A DNA stretch of 50,385 bases from Bacteroidota bacterium (GTDB lineage Bacteria; Bacteroidota; Ignavibacteria; UBA10030; UBA8401), in the NCBI GenBank assembly GCA_027622375.1, contig JAQCAB010000011.1, positions 1 through 50,385 on the forward strand. The letters are read 5' to 3'. The notes beneath the pieces were generated by a model that was not told where the DNA came from, did not search any database, and saw only the letters and a list, made by a program, of their open reading frames with translations. This document shows positions 20,110-27,876 of the stretch, piece after piece. Within the stretch, counting starts at the first letter, position 1. Each line of letters begins with the position of its first letter. A program made the position numbers and the translations under genes.

Positions 20110-21267
20110 ATGAAAAATATTTATCTCGATTACGCATCGACTACTCCACTTGATCCAAAAGTAAAATTGTTAATGGATTCATATTTAACTGAAAATTTTG
20201 GGAATCCAAGTTCAATTCATTCTTTTGGACGTAAAAGCAAAGTTGATTTAGAAATTTATAGACAAACAATTGCGGAAATTATTGGTGCTGAACCAAGTGA
20301 AATAAATTTTACTAGTGGTGGAAGTGAATCAGATAGTCAAGCGATTATTGGGACTGCATTAGCTTCAAAAAGGAAATCTGATAAAAATCATTTAATTATT
20401 TCTTCAATTGAGCATCATGCAGTTTTACATTCTGCGGAATATTTAAAAAATCTTGGTTTCGAGATTTCAATTGTTAATGTTGATTCAAATGGCTTCGTGC
20501 ATGTTGATGAATTAAAAAAGTTAATCAACTCAAAAACATTATTAATTAGCATTATGTTTGTTAATAATGAAACAGGAATAATCCAAAATATTATTGAATT
20601 AGGAAATATTGCAAAAGAAAATAAAGTTTTATTTCATACTGATGCTGTTCAAGCTTTTGGTAAAATAAAAATCTCAACAAAAGATTTGCCAATTGATATA
20701 ATGTCAATATCATCACATAAAATTTATGGTCCAAAAGGGATTGGTGTAACTTTTATTAGAAAAGGAATTCAAGTCGATTCATTAATACATGGCGGTTCAC
20801 AAGAAAGAGGCAAGCGTGCAGGAACTGAAAGTTTATCACTTATTGCTGGATTTGTTGAAGCGGCAAAAATTTGTTACTCGCAGTTAGAAAAAGAAAGTTC
20901 ACAAATAAAAAAATTACAAAATGAATTAATAAAAAAACTTAATCCAATTATAAAATATATAATAATAAATAGTGATATAAAAAATTCAATTCCAAATATT
21001 TTGAATATATCTTTTGATTCGCAAAAAATTAATATTGATGGGGAATCTCTTTTGTTAAATTTAGACTTGCAAGGGTTTGCATTATCAAATGGGTCAGCAT
21101 GTTCATCTGGAAGTATTAAGCCATCGCATGTTTTATTAGCCATGGGAAGAAGCTCACAAACAGCACTTGCAGCTTTGAGAATTTCAATTGGTCGTTTTAC
21201 AACTATTGATGAGATAAAAGATTTTGCTTCGACATTAATTAGAATAGTGGAAAAGATTAGAAAATAG
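20110..21267 (+). CDS. Cysteine desulfurase, NifS/IscS family
   Basis: PLP enzyme that takes sulfur from cysteine, giving alanine and an enzyme persulfide for Fe-S clusters and thio-modification. 385 residues, the family's usual size. The sequence shows YLDYASTTPLDP at the N-terminus, EHHAVL (His about 102), HTDAVQAFGK, the PLP lysine in SSHKIYGPKG (Lys204) and the persulfide Cys in SNGSACSSG (Cys331). No SufE or IscU lies beside it; the scaffold-like NifU domain and Mrp are about 17 kb away. Its last 11 bases overlap the convergent Ppx gene. Confidence 0.93.
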   Translation: MKNIYLDYASTTPLDPKVKLLMDSYLTENFGNPSSIHSFGRKSKVDLEIYRQTIAEIIGAEPSEINFTSGGSESDSQAIIGTALASKRKSDKNHLIISSIEHHAVLHSAEYLKNLGFEISIVNVDSNGFVHVDELKKLINSKTLLISIMFVNNETGIIQNIIELGNIAKENKVLFHTDAVQAFGKIKISTKDLPIDIMSISSHKIYGPKGIGVTFIRKGIQVDSLIHGGSQERGKRAGTESLSLIAGFVEAAKICYSQLEKESSQIKKLQNELIKKLNPIIKYIIINSDIKNSIPNILNISFDSQKINIDGESLLLNLDLQGFALSNGSACSSGSIKPSHVLLAMGRSSQTALAALRISIGRFTTIDEIKDFASTLIRIVEKIRK

Positions 21268-22186
21268 TTTTTTTAGCCACGTTTAATGCGATTCCATAAC
21301 GAAGCCCTTTTGTACTTACATAAATATTTTCAATCGCAAAAAATTTTGCAATTTCTTGTAAAATTAATGCACCCGCTAAAATTATATCACTCCTTTGAAT
21401 ATTTATTGATTTTATTTTCTGAATTTCCGAGAGAGATAGATTTTTTAAATTATCAACCAACTTTTTGATTGAAGATGGCTTTAAATTGTAATTTTCAATT
21501 AACTCAAAATTAAACTCGACTAAATTTTGGTCATATTTGGCAAGCGTAGTTGCAGTACCTGCAGTTGCGATAATCTTAGAGTTATTAAAAATTGTAACAG
21601 ATAAATCTTTAATTTCACTTTGTATAAAATTAATTGCGTTTTGTAAATCTATTTTAGAAGGGGGAAGATTTTTAAAGAATCTTTCAGTTACTCTAACTGC
21701 TCCAATATTTATACTTTTATGAAATTGCAAATCATTTATTTTTCCAAAACTTATTTCAGTACTTCCACCGCCGATATCAATAACAGTGTAGTTATTATTA
21801 TCTTTCATATTTGATAAAGCACCTAAAAAAGTAAATTCAGCCTCTTCACTTCCGGAAAGAATATTAATATTTATTCCAGTCTCTTTATTTTGAAACTCGA
21901 CAAATTCATATTTATTAATTGCATCTCTTAAAACACTTGTGCCGCAAGCAATAATATTTTGGCAAGTGTAATTATGCGCAAGTACTTTATACTCAAGTAA
22001 AATATTTTTGCAATCCATAAAAGCCTGCTTATTTATTTCGCGACTTGAATCAGTATTCCTTCCAATTCTCGGGATGTATTGTTTTTGTAAAATTGTATTT
22101 AAGGAATAAGCTGATTCTTTTTTAATTACATCACAAATCAATAATAGAATTGTATTTGTACCAATATCGATTGTTGCAATTCTCAT
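21257..22186 (-). CDS. Ppx/GppA phosphatase family protein
   Basis: 309 residues of the ASKHA-fold exopolyphosphatase/guanosine pentaphosphatase family, short form without a C-terminal HD domain. Motifs: RIATIDIGTNTILLLICDV (phosphate-1), ACGTSVLRDA, and YTVIDIGGGSTEISFG (phosphate-2), plus IATAGTATTLAKY. It could hydrolyse polyphosphate or pppGpp; sequence does not separate the two. It is the last gene of a four-gene minus-strand run, its start overlaps the stop of prmA by four bases, and its 3' end runs into the convergent desulfurase gene. Confidence 0.88.
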   Translation of the reverse strand: MRIATIDIGTNTILLLICDVIKKESAYSLNTILQKQYIPRIGRNTDSSREINKQAFMDCKNILLEYKVLAHNYTCQNIIACGTSVLRDAINKYEFVEFQNKETGININILSGSEEAEFTFLGALSNMKDNNNYTVIDIGGGSTEISFGKINDLQFHKSINIGAVRVTERFFKNLPPSKIDLQNAINFIQSEIKDLSVTIFNNSKIIATAGTATTLAKYDQNLVEFNFELIENYNLKPSSIKKLVDNLKNLSLSEIQKIKSINIQRSDIILAGALILQEIAKFFAIENIYVSTKGLRYGIALNVAKKTIF

Positions 22187-23040
22187 ATTTTAATAACTGT
22201 AATACAAGCCCACTCATTTTCAAAACTTTTATATTCTAATTTTAAATTTAAAACTTTTAAGTGGCGCAGTATTTCTTTTAAATCTTCTTTCAAAAATCCT
22301 GAAAAAATAATTCTTCCATTTACCTTTGTTAGTTTATTAATATCTGGCAGTAATTCTATAATTGTATTTTTAAAAATATTACAAACAATCAAATCAAATT
22401 TAGTCTTACTTTTTAAATTATTTATACTTCCCATGACCACTTTAATATTCTTTTTACAATTATTTATAGAAACATTTTCTACCGTATTTAAATATGACCA
22501 CTCGTCAATATCGCATGCAATTATTTTATTAAATCCCAATTTAGATGTTGCTATAGCCAAAACACCAGTCCCAGTGCCGATATCTAAAACCGTTCCCTTA
22601 AAATTGGGAAGTGCCTCCAAATGTTTTAGAACTAATCTTGTAGTTTCGTGAAAACCAGTTCCAAATGCCATTTTGGGATCAATTGTAATTACAATTTTAT
22701 TTTTATTTTTGATTTTATGCCAGGACGAAGTAATTAAAAATCTTTTTCCAACTTCAATTGGTTGAATTGATTTTTCCCAAATTTTGTTCCAGTTTTCAGT
22801 TTGAATCTCCTTAATATCGTGAAGTTGAACAATTGTATCAGAAAAATTATATAAAATATTTCTTAATTCTATTTTTTCTTTTTTTTTAAAATTGTTTTTA
22901 TTTACATAAAAATAAAATTTATCAGATTCTTCTTTAATCCCCAAAAATTTAAAATCCATTAGAAGTGCAATTAATTTCCCTCTTAAGTCTTCATCAGGTG
23001 GAATGAAAATTGAAATTTCTAAGTAAATATCTTTTAGCAA
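22183..23040 (-). CDS. prmA: Ribosomal protein L11 methyltransferase PrmA
   Basis: 285 residues. An N-terminal substrate-recognition part (about 1-95) is followed by a class I SAM methyltransferase domain with FGTGFHETTRLVLKHLE, the SAM loop VLDIGTGTGVLAIATSKLG, the acidic residue in IACDID and the NPPY-like VCNIF at about 210. It trimethylates lysines and the N-terminus of ribosomal protein L11; loss is tolerated in E. coli. It lies 3 bases from the M28 peptidase upstream. Confidence 0.9.
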   Translation of the reverse strand: MLKDIYLEISIFIPPDEDLRGKLIALLMDFKFLGIKEESDKFYFYVNKNNFKKKEKIELRNILYNFSDTIVQLHDIKEIQTENWNKIWEKSIQPIEVGKRFLITSSWHKIKNKNKIVITIDPKMAFGTGFHETTRLVLKHLEALPNFKGTVLDIGTGTGVLAIATSKLGFNKIIACDIDEWSYLNTVENVSINNCKKNIKVVMGSINNLKSKTKFDLIVCNIFKNTIIELLPDINKLTKVNGRIIFSGFLKEDLKEILRHLKVLNLKLEYKSFENEWACITVIKI

Positions 23041-23043
23041 ATT

Positions 23044-23991
23044 TTAAATATTATGTGGAAATTTATAAATTATATTAAGAATAAGTTTTCCAACAGCATT
23101 TAAACTTTCTTTGCTACATTTATCAGGCGTATCATTTGTTGTGTGCCAAAATTCATAATCAAAATCTATAATATCAATTGTTGGAATTCCTTGCTCATTT
23201 AAGACAATGTGATCGTCATAAATCTCATATCTGGTTTCATTTTTAAATTGATGTAAATTTAAATTTGATGCACGCTTCCAAACTTCATTTGTGAGAGAAG
23301 GTGCAAATCTTGAAGAATATTTTTCTTTATAAATTTCTAAATTTTTATCTCCCACCATATCAAGTAAAATAGCAAACTGTGGTTGATAAGTCGCTGGTTT
23401 TTTTTTAATAAAATATTTTGCACCTAACGAATAAAATTTAAGATCCTGTTTTTTACCATAATCTTCACCATCAACAAATAAAATATCAACCCCAACTTCT
23501 GGAGGATTATTTTTTAAAATTCTTGCAACTTCCAATAATACAGCAACTCCACTAGCACCATCATTTGCCCCAATAATTGGGAAATTTTGTTTTTCAATTG
23601 AAACTTCTTCATCACTTCGTGGCCTTGTATCCCAATGTGCAAGTAGAAGAATTCTTTTTTTTAAATCTGGACGAAATGATGCAAAAATATTTGTTAAATA
23701 TAAATTTTCATTATATCCAAATTGTTGAAATGGAAAAAGCTGAGTTGAATTAGAATATTGTTTTAATTCATTTTGCAAAAATAAAAGGCATCTTTGATGA
23801 CCAATTGAATTTGGATTGCGAGGACCGAAACTTGTTTGTTTAATTAAATTATCCCAAGCTTTTTCTTTATCAAATAATAAGTGAATTGTATCAGCAAGTG
23901 TAGTTACTTTTGAATTTTGAATTGGTTTATTTTGATTCTCACAACTTATTAATACGAAAATTAGAATTGAGGAATAGAAAAATTTATTCAT
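23044..23991 (-). CDS. M28-family peptidase / glutaminyl-peptide cyclotransferase-like lipoprotein
   Basis: 315 residues. The N-terminus MNKFFYSSILIFVLISC has a lipobox, so it is an exported lipoprotein. The zinc-peptidase fold shows LLAHWDTRP (His and Asp ligands), GANDGASGVAVLLEVAR (bridging Asp), FVDGEDYG (catalytic acid and ligand) and EFWHTTNDTPD (His ligand). The last motif and overall length resemble glutaminyl cyclases more than typical aminopeptidases, so it may form N-terminal pyroglutamate on exported proteins. The specificity is not certain. It overlaps dacB by four bases. Confidence 0.83.
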   Translation of the reverse strand: MNKFFYSSILIFVLISCENQNKPIQNSKVTTLADTIHLLFDKEKAWDNLIKQTSFGPRNPNSIGHQRCLLFLQNELKQYSNSTQLFPFQQFGYNENLYLTNIFASFRPDLKKRILLLAHWDTRPRSDEEVSIEKQNFPIIGANDGASGVAVLLEVARILKNNPPEVGVDILFVDGEDYGKKQDLKFYSLGAKYFIKKKPATYQPQFAILLDMVGDKNLEIYKEKYSSRFAPSLTNEVWKRASNLNLHQFKNETRYEIYDDHIVLNEQGIPTIDIIDFDYEFWHTTNDTPDKCSKESLNAVGKLILNIIYKFPHNI

Positions 23992-25412
23992 TTCGAAGTG
24001 TCAGATATTAAAGCAAGAACTTCACAAATTCTATCTTGTGCATTTCTATATTTTGATGCTGAACCGATAAAATTTTGCATCAATATTGAAAATGCTAGCA
24101 TCTCATTTGAACGAGTTGTAACAAAGCCAGAAAGAGTACTTACACCACCAATACTTCCCGTTTTTGCCCGAACAATTTTAAATGCAGCATTATTTAAAAA
24201 CCTATTTGAAAGTGTTCCGTCAATTCCTGCAATTGGCAACGAATTATAAATTAACGGGAAATTAATTTTATCATTATAAATTGATTTAAGAAGTTGTGTA
24301 TATAAATTAGCTGTTATTAAATTATAGTGCGACATTCCAGAACCATCAACTAATAAAAATTTATTTGTATCAATCCCAATTTTATTTAGATAATTTTTTA
24401 CAACTGAAATACCTGCAGTAGTTGAACCTGCATTATTCGTGGCATTATTCCCTATAACTTTTAAAAGATTCTCACCTGTTAAATTATCACTTACTTTATT
24501 AAAATTAATTATTACTGAATCAATCGATTGGGAGTGTGTGTAAATTAATTTTGCTTTTTCAGTTAGATTTGAAATAATAGGTTTTCCTTTTACTATAATT
24601 CCTTGATTTAATAATTCTTCGTAAAATAAATTAACAAAATATTTTTCGGGATAAAGAATTGTTAAAGTAGTTGTATCAGGTTTTGAATTATAATTTAAAT
24701 TACCAGAAACAATTATATCATTCGTTCTTTCAAAAAATTTTCTGGTAATATTAAAATTTAAAGTAGAATCAGAAGTTGTTGCAAAGTTTTTAAGATTTAC
24801 ATAATTAGTTTTAGGAAAAGTTGAAATGTTGACTGCTTCTCCATTTTTGGATGGAGTTGCAATTATTTTAATACAATTATTATTTATTGTTAATGCAGAA
24901 TTGAAAGCAGCATACATAAATGGCTCGTCATCCCACATCCAACCTTCACCCCATTGCAAAGTGTCAAATAACGAAACATCTCCAATTACATTCCCCTTTA
25001 TTTCTTTAAAACCGAGATTTTTAATTTGATTGACGACTTTTTTTAAATCTGAAGATGAAAATATCGGATTTCCGCTACCTTTAACAAATATTGAAGATGT
25101 AGTAGAATCAAAATAAAAATTTGTTCTAAAATTAAATGTGTCTTTTAAAACCGAAATTGCAGTTGAGCTTGTTATCAATTTTAAATTTGATGCTGGCCGC
25201 ATTAATAAATTTTCATTTTTTGAAAATAGTACACGATCATTTTTTAATGAAATAACCTTGATTGCAACTTGCGTGCCTTCAAAAATTGAATCATTTAATA
25301 TTTTATTAATTTCATCTTTATAAGTTAACGGAATTGATTTTGGAGAAGTAGTTGCACAGCTTGAAAATAGATAACTAGTAACTAATAGTATAAAATTTAA
25401 TTTTAATTTCAT
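23988..25412 (-). CDS. dacB: D-alanyl-D-alanine carboxypeptidase/endopeptidase (PBP4, S13 family)
   Basis: 474 residues. A signal peptide with lipobox FSSC suggests a lipoprotein. The S13 penicillin-binding protein motifs are all present: the SxxK nucleophile in MRPASNLKLIT (about residue 73), SxN in DGSGMSHYNLIT (about 360) and KTG in VRAKTGSIGG (about 415). It cleaves D-Ala-D-Ala and D-Ala-mDAP links in peptidoglycan. It is the first gene of the minus-strand run and divergent from tsaD, with 82 bases between the starts. Confidence 0.92.
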   Translation of the reverse strand: MKLKLNFILLVTSYLFSSCATTSPKSIPLTYKDEINKILNDSIFEGTQVAIKVISLKNDRVLFSKNENLLMRPASNLKLITSSTAISVLKDTFNFRTNFYFDSTTSSIFVKGSGNPIFSSSDLKKVVNQIKNLGFKEIKGNVIGDVSLFDTLQWGEGWMWDDEPFMYAAFNSALTINNNCIKIIATPSKNGEAVNISTFPKTNYVNLKNFATTSDSTLNFNITRKFFERTNDIIVSGNLNYNSKPDTTTLTILYPEKYFVNLFYEELLNQGIIVKGKPIISNLTEKAKLIYTHSQSIDSVIINFNKVSDNLTGENLLKVIGNNATNNAGSTTAGISVVKNYLNKIGIDTNKFLLVDGSGMSHYNLITANLYTQLLKSIYNDKINFPLIYNSLPIAGIDGTLSNRFLNNAAFKIVRAKTGSIGGVSTLSGFVTTRSNEMLAFSILMQNFIGSASKYRNAQDRICEVLALISDTSK

Positions 25413-25482
25413 TTGTTCAATTTAAAAAAAAACTTAAAGTGCTACAAGATTATTACACTTATCTCAATAAATATTCTTTTTG

Positions 25483-25490
25483 TATATTTG
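25483..25490 (+). promoter_or_regulatory. Candidate -7 element of tsaD
   Basis: TATATTTG matches the Bacteroidota -7 consensus TAnnTTTG exactly. It ends four bases before the GTG start of tsaD, which would place transcription start at or next to the start codon and give a leaderless message. No good -33 TTTG is found at the right spacing, so confidence is limited. Confidence 0.35.
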
Positions 25491-25494
25491 GAAA

Positions 25495-26358
25495 GTGAAA
25501 AATAAAATTACAATTCTCGGCATCGAAACTTCTTGCGATGAAACCTCGGTAGCAATTCTGCAAGATGGAGAAATATTATCAAATGTAGTTTCATCTCAAG
25601 AATTTCATCACAATTATGGTGGAGTAGTTCCTGAATTGGCGTCTCGTGCGCATCTACAATTTATAAATCCAGTTTTAAAAAAAGCATATCTAAAAGCAAA
25701 AATTAATTCTTCTGATATTAGCGCAATCAGTTACACAAAGGGTCCAGGTTTAATGGGCTCGTTACTTGTTGGAGTTAATTTTGCAAAATTTTATGCTTAC
25801 GGTTTAAATCTACCATCAATTGCAGTAAATCATATTGAAGCACATATTTATTCAAGTTTTATGGAAGAGGTTAAACCTGAATTTCCATTTTTAACTTTGA
25901 TAATTTCTGGAGGACATACTCAACTTGTATTGATTGAATCAGAATTTAAATATAATGTAATTGGAGAAACAAAAGATGATGCTGTTGGTGAAGCATTTGA
26001 TAAAGTTGCAAAATTATTAAAATTGCCTTATCCAGGAGGGCCGCAAATTGATAAACTTTCAAAATTAGGAGATTGTAATTCTATTAAATTTCCAATGGCA
26101 TTTAAAAATGATGATACTTTTAATTTTAGTTTTAGCGGGATTAAAACTTCAGTTTTGTATTATTTAAAAGATAATTTTACAGATAAATCAGAAAAGCTTT
26201 CTGAAAAAAATATATATGATATTTGTGCAAGTTTTCAGAAATCTGTTGTTGATATTTTAATTCAAAAAACTTTTAAGGCATCAGAAAAATATAATATTAA
26301 AGATGTAGCAATTGCAGGAGGTGTTTCAGCAAATAGTGAATTGCGGAAAAAGTTATAA
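25495..26358 (+). CDS. tsaD: tRNA t6A37 threonylcarbamoyltransferase TsaD, part before a frameshift
   Basis: TsaD transfers the threonylcarbamoyl group to A37 of ANN-decoding tRNAs and is essential in most bacteria. GTG at 25495 is chosen as start (an in-frame TTG lies at 25480). Motifs: ILGIETSCDETSVAIL, GPGLMGSLLVG, metal ligands in NHIEAHIYS, LIISGGHTQL and IAGGVSANSELR. The frame stops at 26356-26358 after residue 287, while the family is about 335-345 residues long. The missing end, with its metal-binding Asp, is present in the +1 frame directly after. Either a one-base error near the A5 run at 26347-26351, a real mutation, or recoding. Confidence 0.88.
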   Translation: MKNKITILGIETSCDETSVAILQDGEILSNVVSSQEFHHNYGGVVPELASRAHLQFINPVLKKAYLKAKINSSDISAISYTKGPGLMGSLLVGVNFAKFYAYGLNLPSIAVNHIEAHIYSSFMEEVKPEFPFLTLIISGGHTQLVLIESEFKYNVIGETKDDAVGEAFDKVAKLLKLPYPGGPQIDKLSKLGDCNSIKFPMAFKNDDTFNFSFSGIKTSVLYYLKDNFTDKSEKLSEKNIYDICASFQKSVVDILIQKTFKASEKYNIKDVAIAGGVSANSELRKKL

Positions 26359-26515
26359 AATTGGGAAAGAAAAAAATAAAAATATATTTTTTCCAAAGAT
26401 GGAATATTGTACTGATAATGCGGCAATGATTGCTTACGTTGGATACAGAAAATTTATTAATGGAATAGTCTCTTCAAAAACTATAACTGCAGATCCCGAT
26501 TTACAATTGGTATGA
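26357..26515 (+). pseudogene. tsaD: tsaD, C-terminal part in the shifted frame
   Basis: Continues TsaD in the +1 frame from 26357: KIGKEKNKNIFFPKMEYCTD then NAAMIAYVGY, the conserved C-terminal motif with the metal-binding Asp. Joined to the upstream part the protein would be about 339 residues, matching E. coli TsaD (337). Its TGA overlaps the mltG ATG by four bases, as expected for an intact upstream gene. An open frame with ATG at 26312 exists, but the first 15 residues are out-of-frame sequence, so an independent protein is unlikely. Confidence 0.85.
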
Positions 26516-27543
26516 AGATTTTTAACGAAAAAAGAAATTTATTTACTGCAATAATTGTTGTTGAGATTATTTTCTTTTTCTCCATTTTAATTTATTTGCT
26601 ACTCTTTACGCCAAACTATCTTGATAGAAAATCAAAATATGTAAGTATAAATAAAAACGAAACTTTTCAAAAAGTGCTCGACCGCTGGATTGCGCAAGGT
26701 GTAATCAGTAAACCATTTTTCTTTAAATCGGCTGGAATTTTATTTGGATATCACGACGAAATTAAAATCGGGAGATATTTAATTAATGATGTTGAAAGTA
26801 ATTTACAGATTCTTCAAAAAATTACAGATCCTTTTGGTGCCGAAAGTTCATCAGTTACAATTATTGAAGGGTTGCGTCTAAATGAAATTGCTAAACAATT
26901 AAAAATTCAAGTTGGAATTGACTCTGCAAGATTTATGGATTTATCTCAAAATACTTTGTTGATTGATTTGCCAATTAAATCTAAAAATTCTTTAGAAGGA
27001 TTTTTAATGCCAGATACATACGAAATATTATGGCAAACTGATGAAGAAGAAATTATTCAAAGAATGGTTCGGGAGTTTTCTCGTTTTTTTAATGACAGTT
27101 TAAAAAAACGTGCTGCTCGTTTAAAAATGTCAATTACAGATGTTGTAACTCTTGCATCAATAATCGAAGGAGAAACAAATCTGCAAAATGAGCGTGGAAT
27201 AGTTAGTGGAGTATATCACAACAGATTAAGAAAAAGAATGATGTTACAAGCCGATCCAACAATACAATATATTTTGCCCGAAGGACCACGTAAATTAAAA
27301 TATAGCGATCTAAAAATTAATTCGCCTTACAATACTTATCTAAATTACGGGTTGCCCCCCGGACCAATTAATAATCCAGGCAGAGAAGCTATAATTGCGG
27401 CATTGTATCCAGCGAAACATAATTATTTTTATTTTGTAGCAACTGGCGCAGGTGGGCATAATTTTGCTCGTAATTGGGAAGAGCATTCACAAAATGTGAT
27501 TCAATATCGAATTGCAAGAAAAAATAATAATTTAAATAAATAA
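26512..27543 (+). CDS. mltG: Endolytic murein transglycosylase MltG (YceG-like)
   Basis: 343 residues. One N-terminal transmembrane helix (about 12-35), a LysM-like segment, then the YceG domain. Visible motifs: EGLRLNEIAKQL, LEGFLMPDTYEI, the catalytic Glu in LASIIEGETN (about 219), VYHNRLRKRMMLQADPTIQY and YNTYLNYGLPPGPINNPG. It cuts nascent glycan strands and acts as a terminase. It is translationally coupled to the frameshifted tsaD, so expression depends partly on tsaD read-through. Confidence 0.93.
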   Translation: MKIFNEKRNLFTAIIVVEIIFFFSILIYLLLFTPNYLDRKSKYVSINKNETFQKVLDRWIAQGVISKPFFFKSAGILFGYHDEIKIGRYLINDVESNLQILQKITDPFGAESSSVTIIEGLRLNEIAKQLKIQVGIDSARFMDLSQNTLLIDLPIKSKNSLEGFLMPDTYEILWQTDEEEIIQRMVREFSRFFNDSLKKRAARLKMSITDVVTLASIIEGETNLQNERGIVSGVYHNRLRKRMMLQADPTIQYILPEGPRKLKYSDLKINSPYNTYLNYGLPPGPINNPGREAIIAALYPAKHNYFYFVATGAGGHNFARNWEEHSQNVIQYRIARKNNNLNK

Positions 27544-27550
27544 TTTTGAC

Positions 27551-27581
27551 TTTTGAGCAGAGTAAAAATTCAATATATTTA
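27551..27581 (+). promoter_or_regulatory. Candidate rpmE promoter
   Basis: TTTTG (27551-27555) and TATATTTA (27574-27581) are separated by 18 bases, close to the -33/-7 consensus for this superphylum. It lies just behind the mltG stop, 24 bases ahead of the rpmE ATG. An AAGGAT ribosome site follows at 27595-27600. Confidence 0.4.
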
Positions 27582-27605
27582 ACAAATAATTTTTAAGGAT
27601 TTAAA

Positions 27606-27812
27606 ATGAAAAAAGGAATTCACCCATCTTATAAACCTGCAAAAGTAATCTGTGTTTGTGGAAATACTTTTGAGACAAGAAGCACAGTCGGCAATATCCA
27701 CGTTGATATTTGTTCCCAATGTCATCCATATTATACGGGCAAACAAAAATTACTTGATTCTGCAGGAAGAGTTGAACGATTTAAAAAGAAATACGCAAAA
27801 AAAGTAATTTAA
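27606..27812 (+). CDS. rpmE: 50S ribosomal protein L31
   Basis: 68 residues of the zinc-binding (C+) form: [12 protein letters not shown] contributes CxC and [12 protein letters not shown] contributes CxxC. Ribosome component; C+ L31 can release zinc when the cell is starved for it. It has its own candidate promoter and a hairpin behind it, so it is likely a single-gene unit between mltG and rsmB. Confidence 0.95.
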   Translation: MKKGIHPSYKPAKVICVCGNTFETRSTVGNIHVDICSQCHPYYTGKQKLLDSAGRVERFKKKYAKKVI

Positions 27813-27838
27813 TTAAAACTTAATGCACCTTTTGAGAG

Positions 27839-27870
27839 CGGAATGATTTTTATAAGAACATTCTGTTTTT
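27839..27870 (+). terminator. Candidate intrinsic terminator after rpmE
   Basis: CGGAATG (27839-27845) pairs with CATTCTG (27859-27865), seven pairs including one G-U, followed by five T. It lies 26 bases behind the rpmE stop and ends only 6 bases before the rsmB start, so it could also act on rsmB translation. Confidence 0.4.
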
Positions 27871-27876
27871 CGTTAT

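Noticed and set aside
26347-26358. Programmed +1 frameshift in tsaD as in prfB
   Set aside because: TTA-TAA lacks the CTT-TGA-C context and no upstream Shine-Dalgarno-like stimulator is clear. Kept only as one of three possibilities; an indel near the A5 run is simpler.
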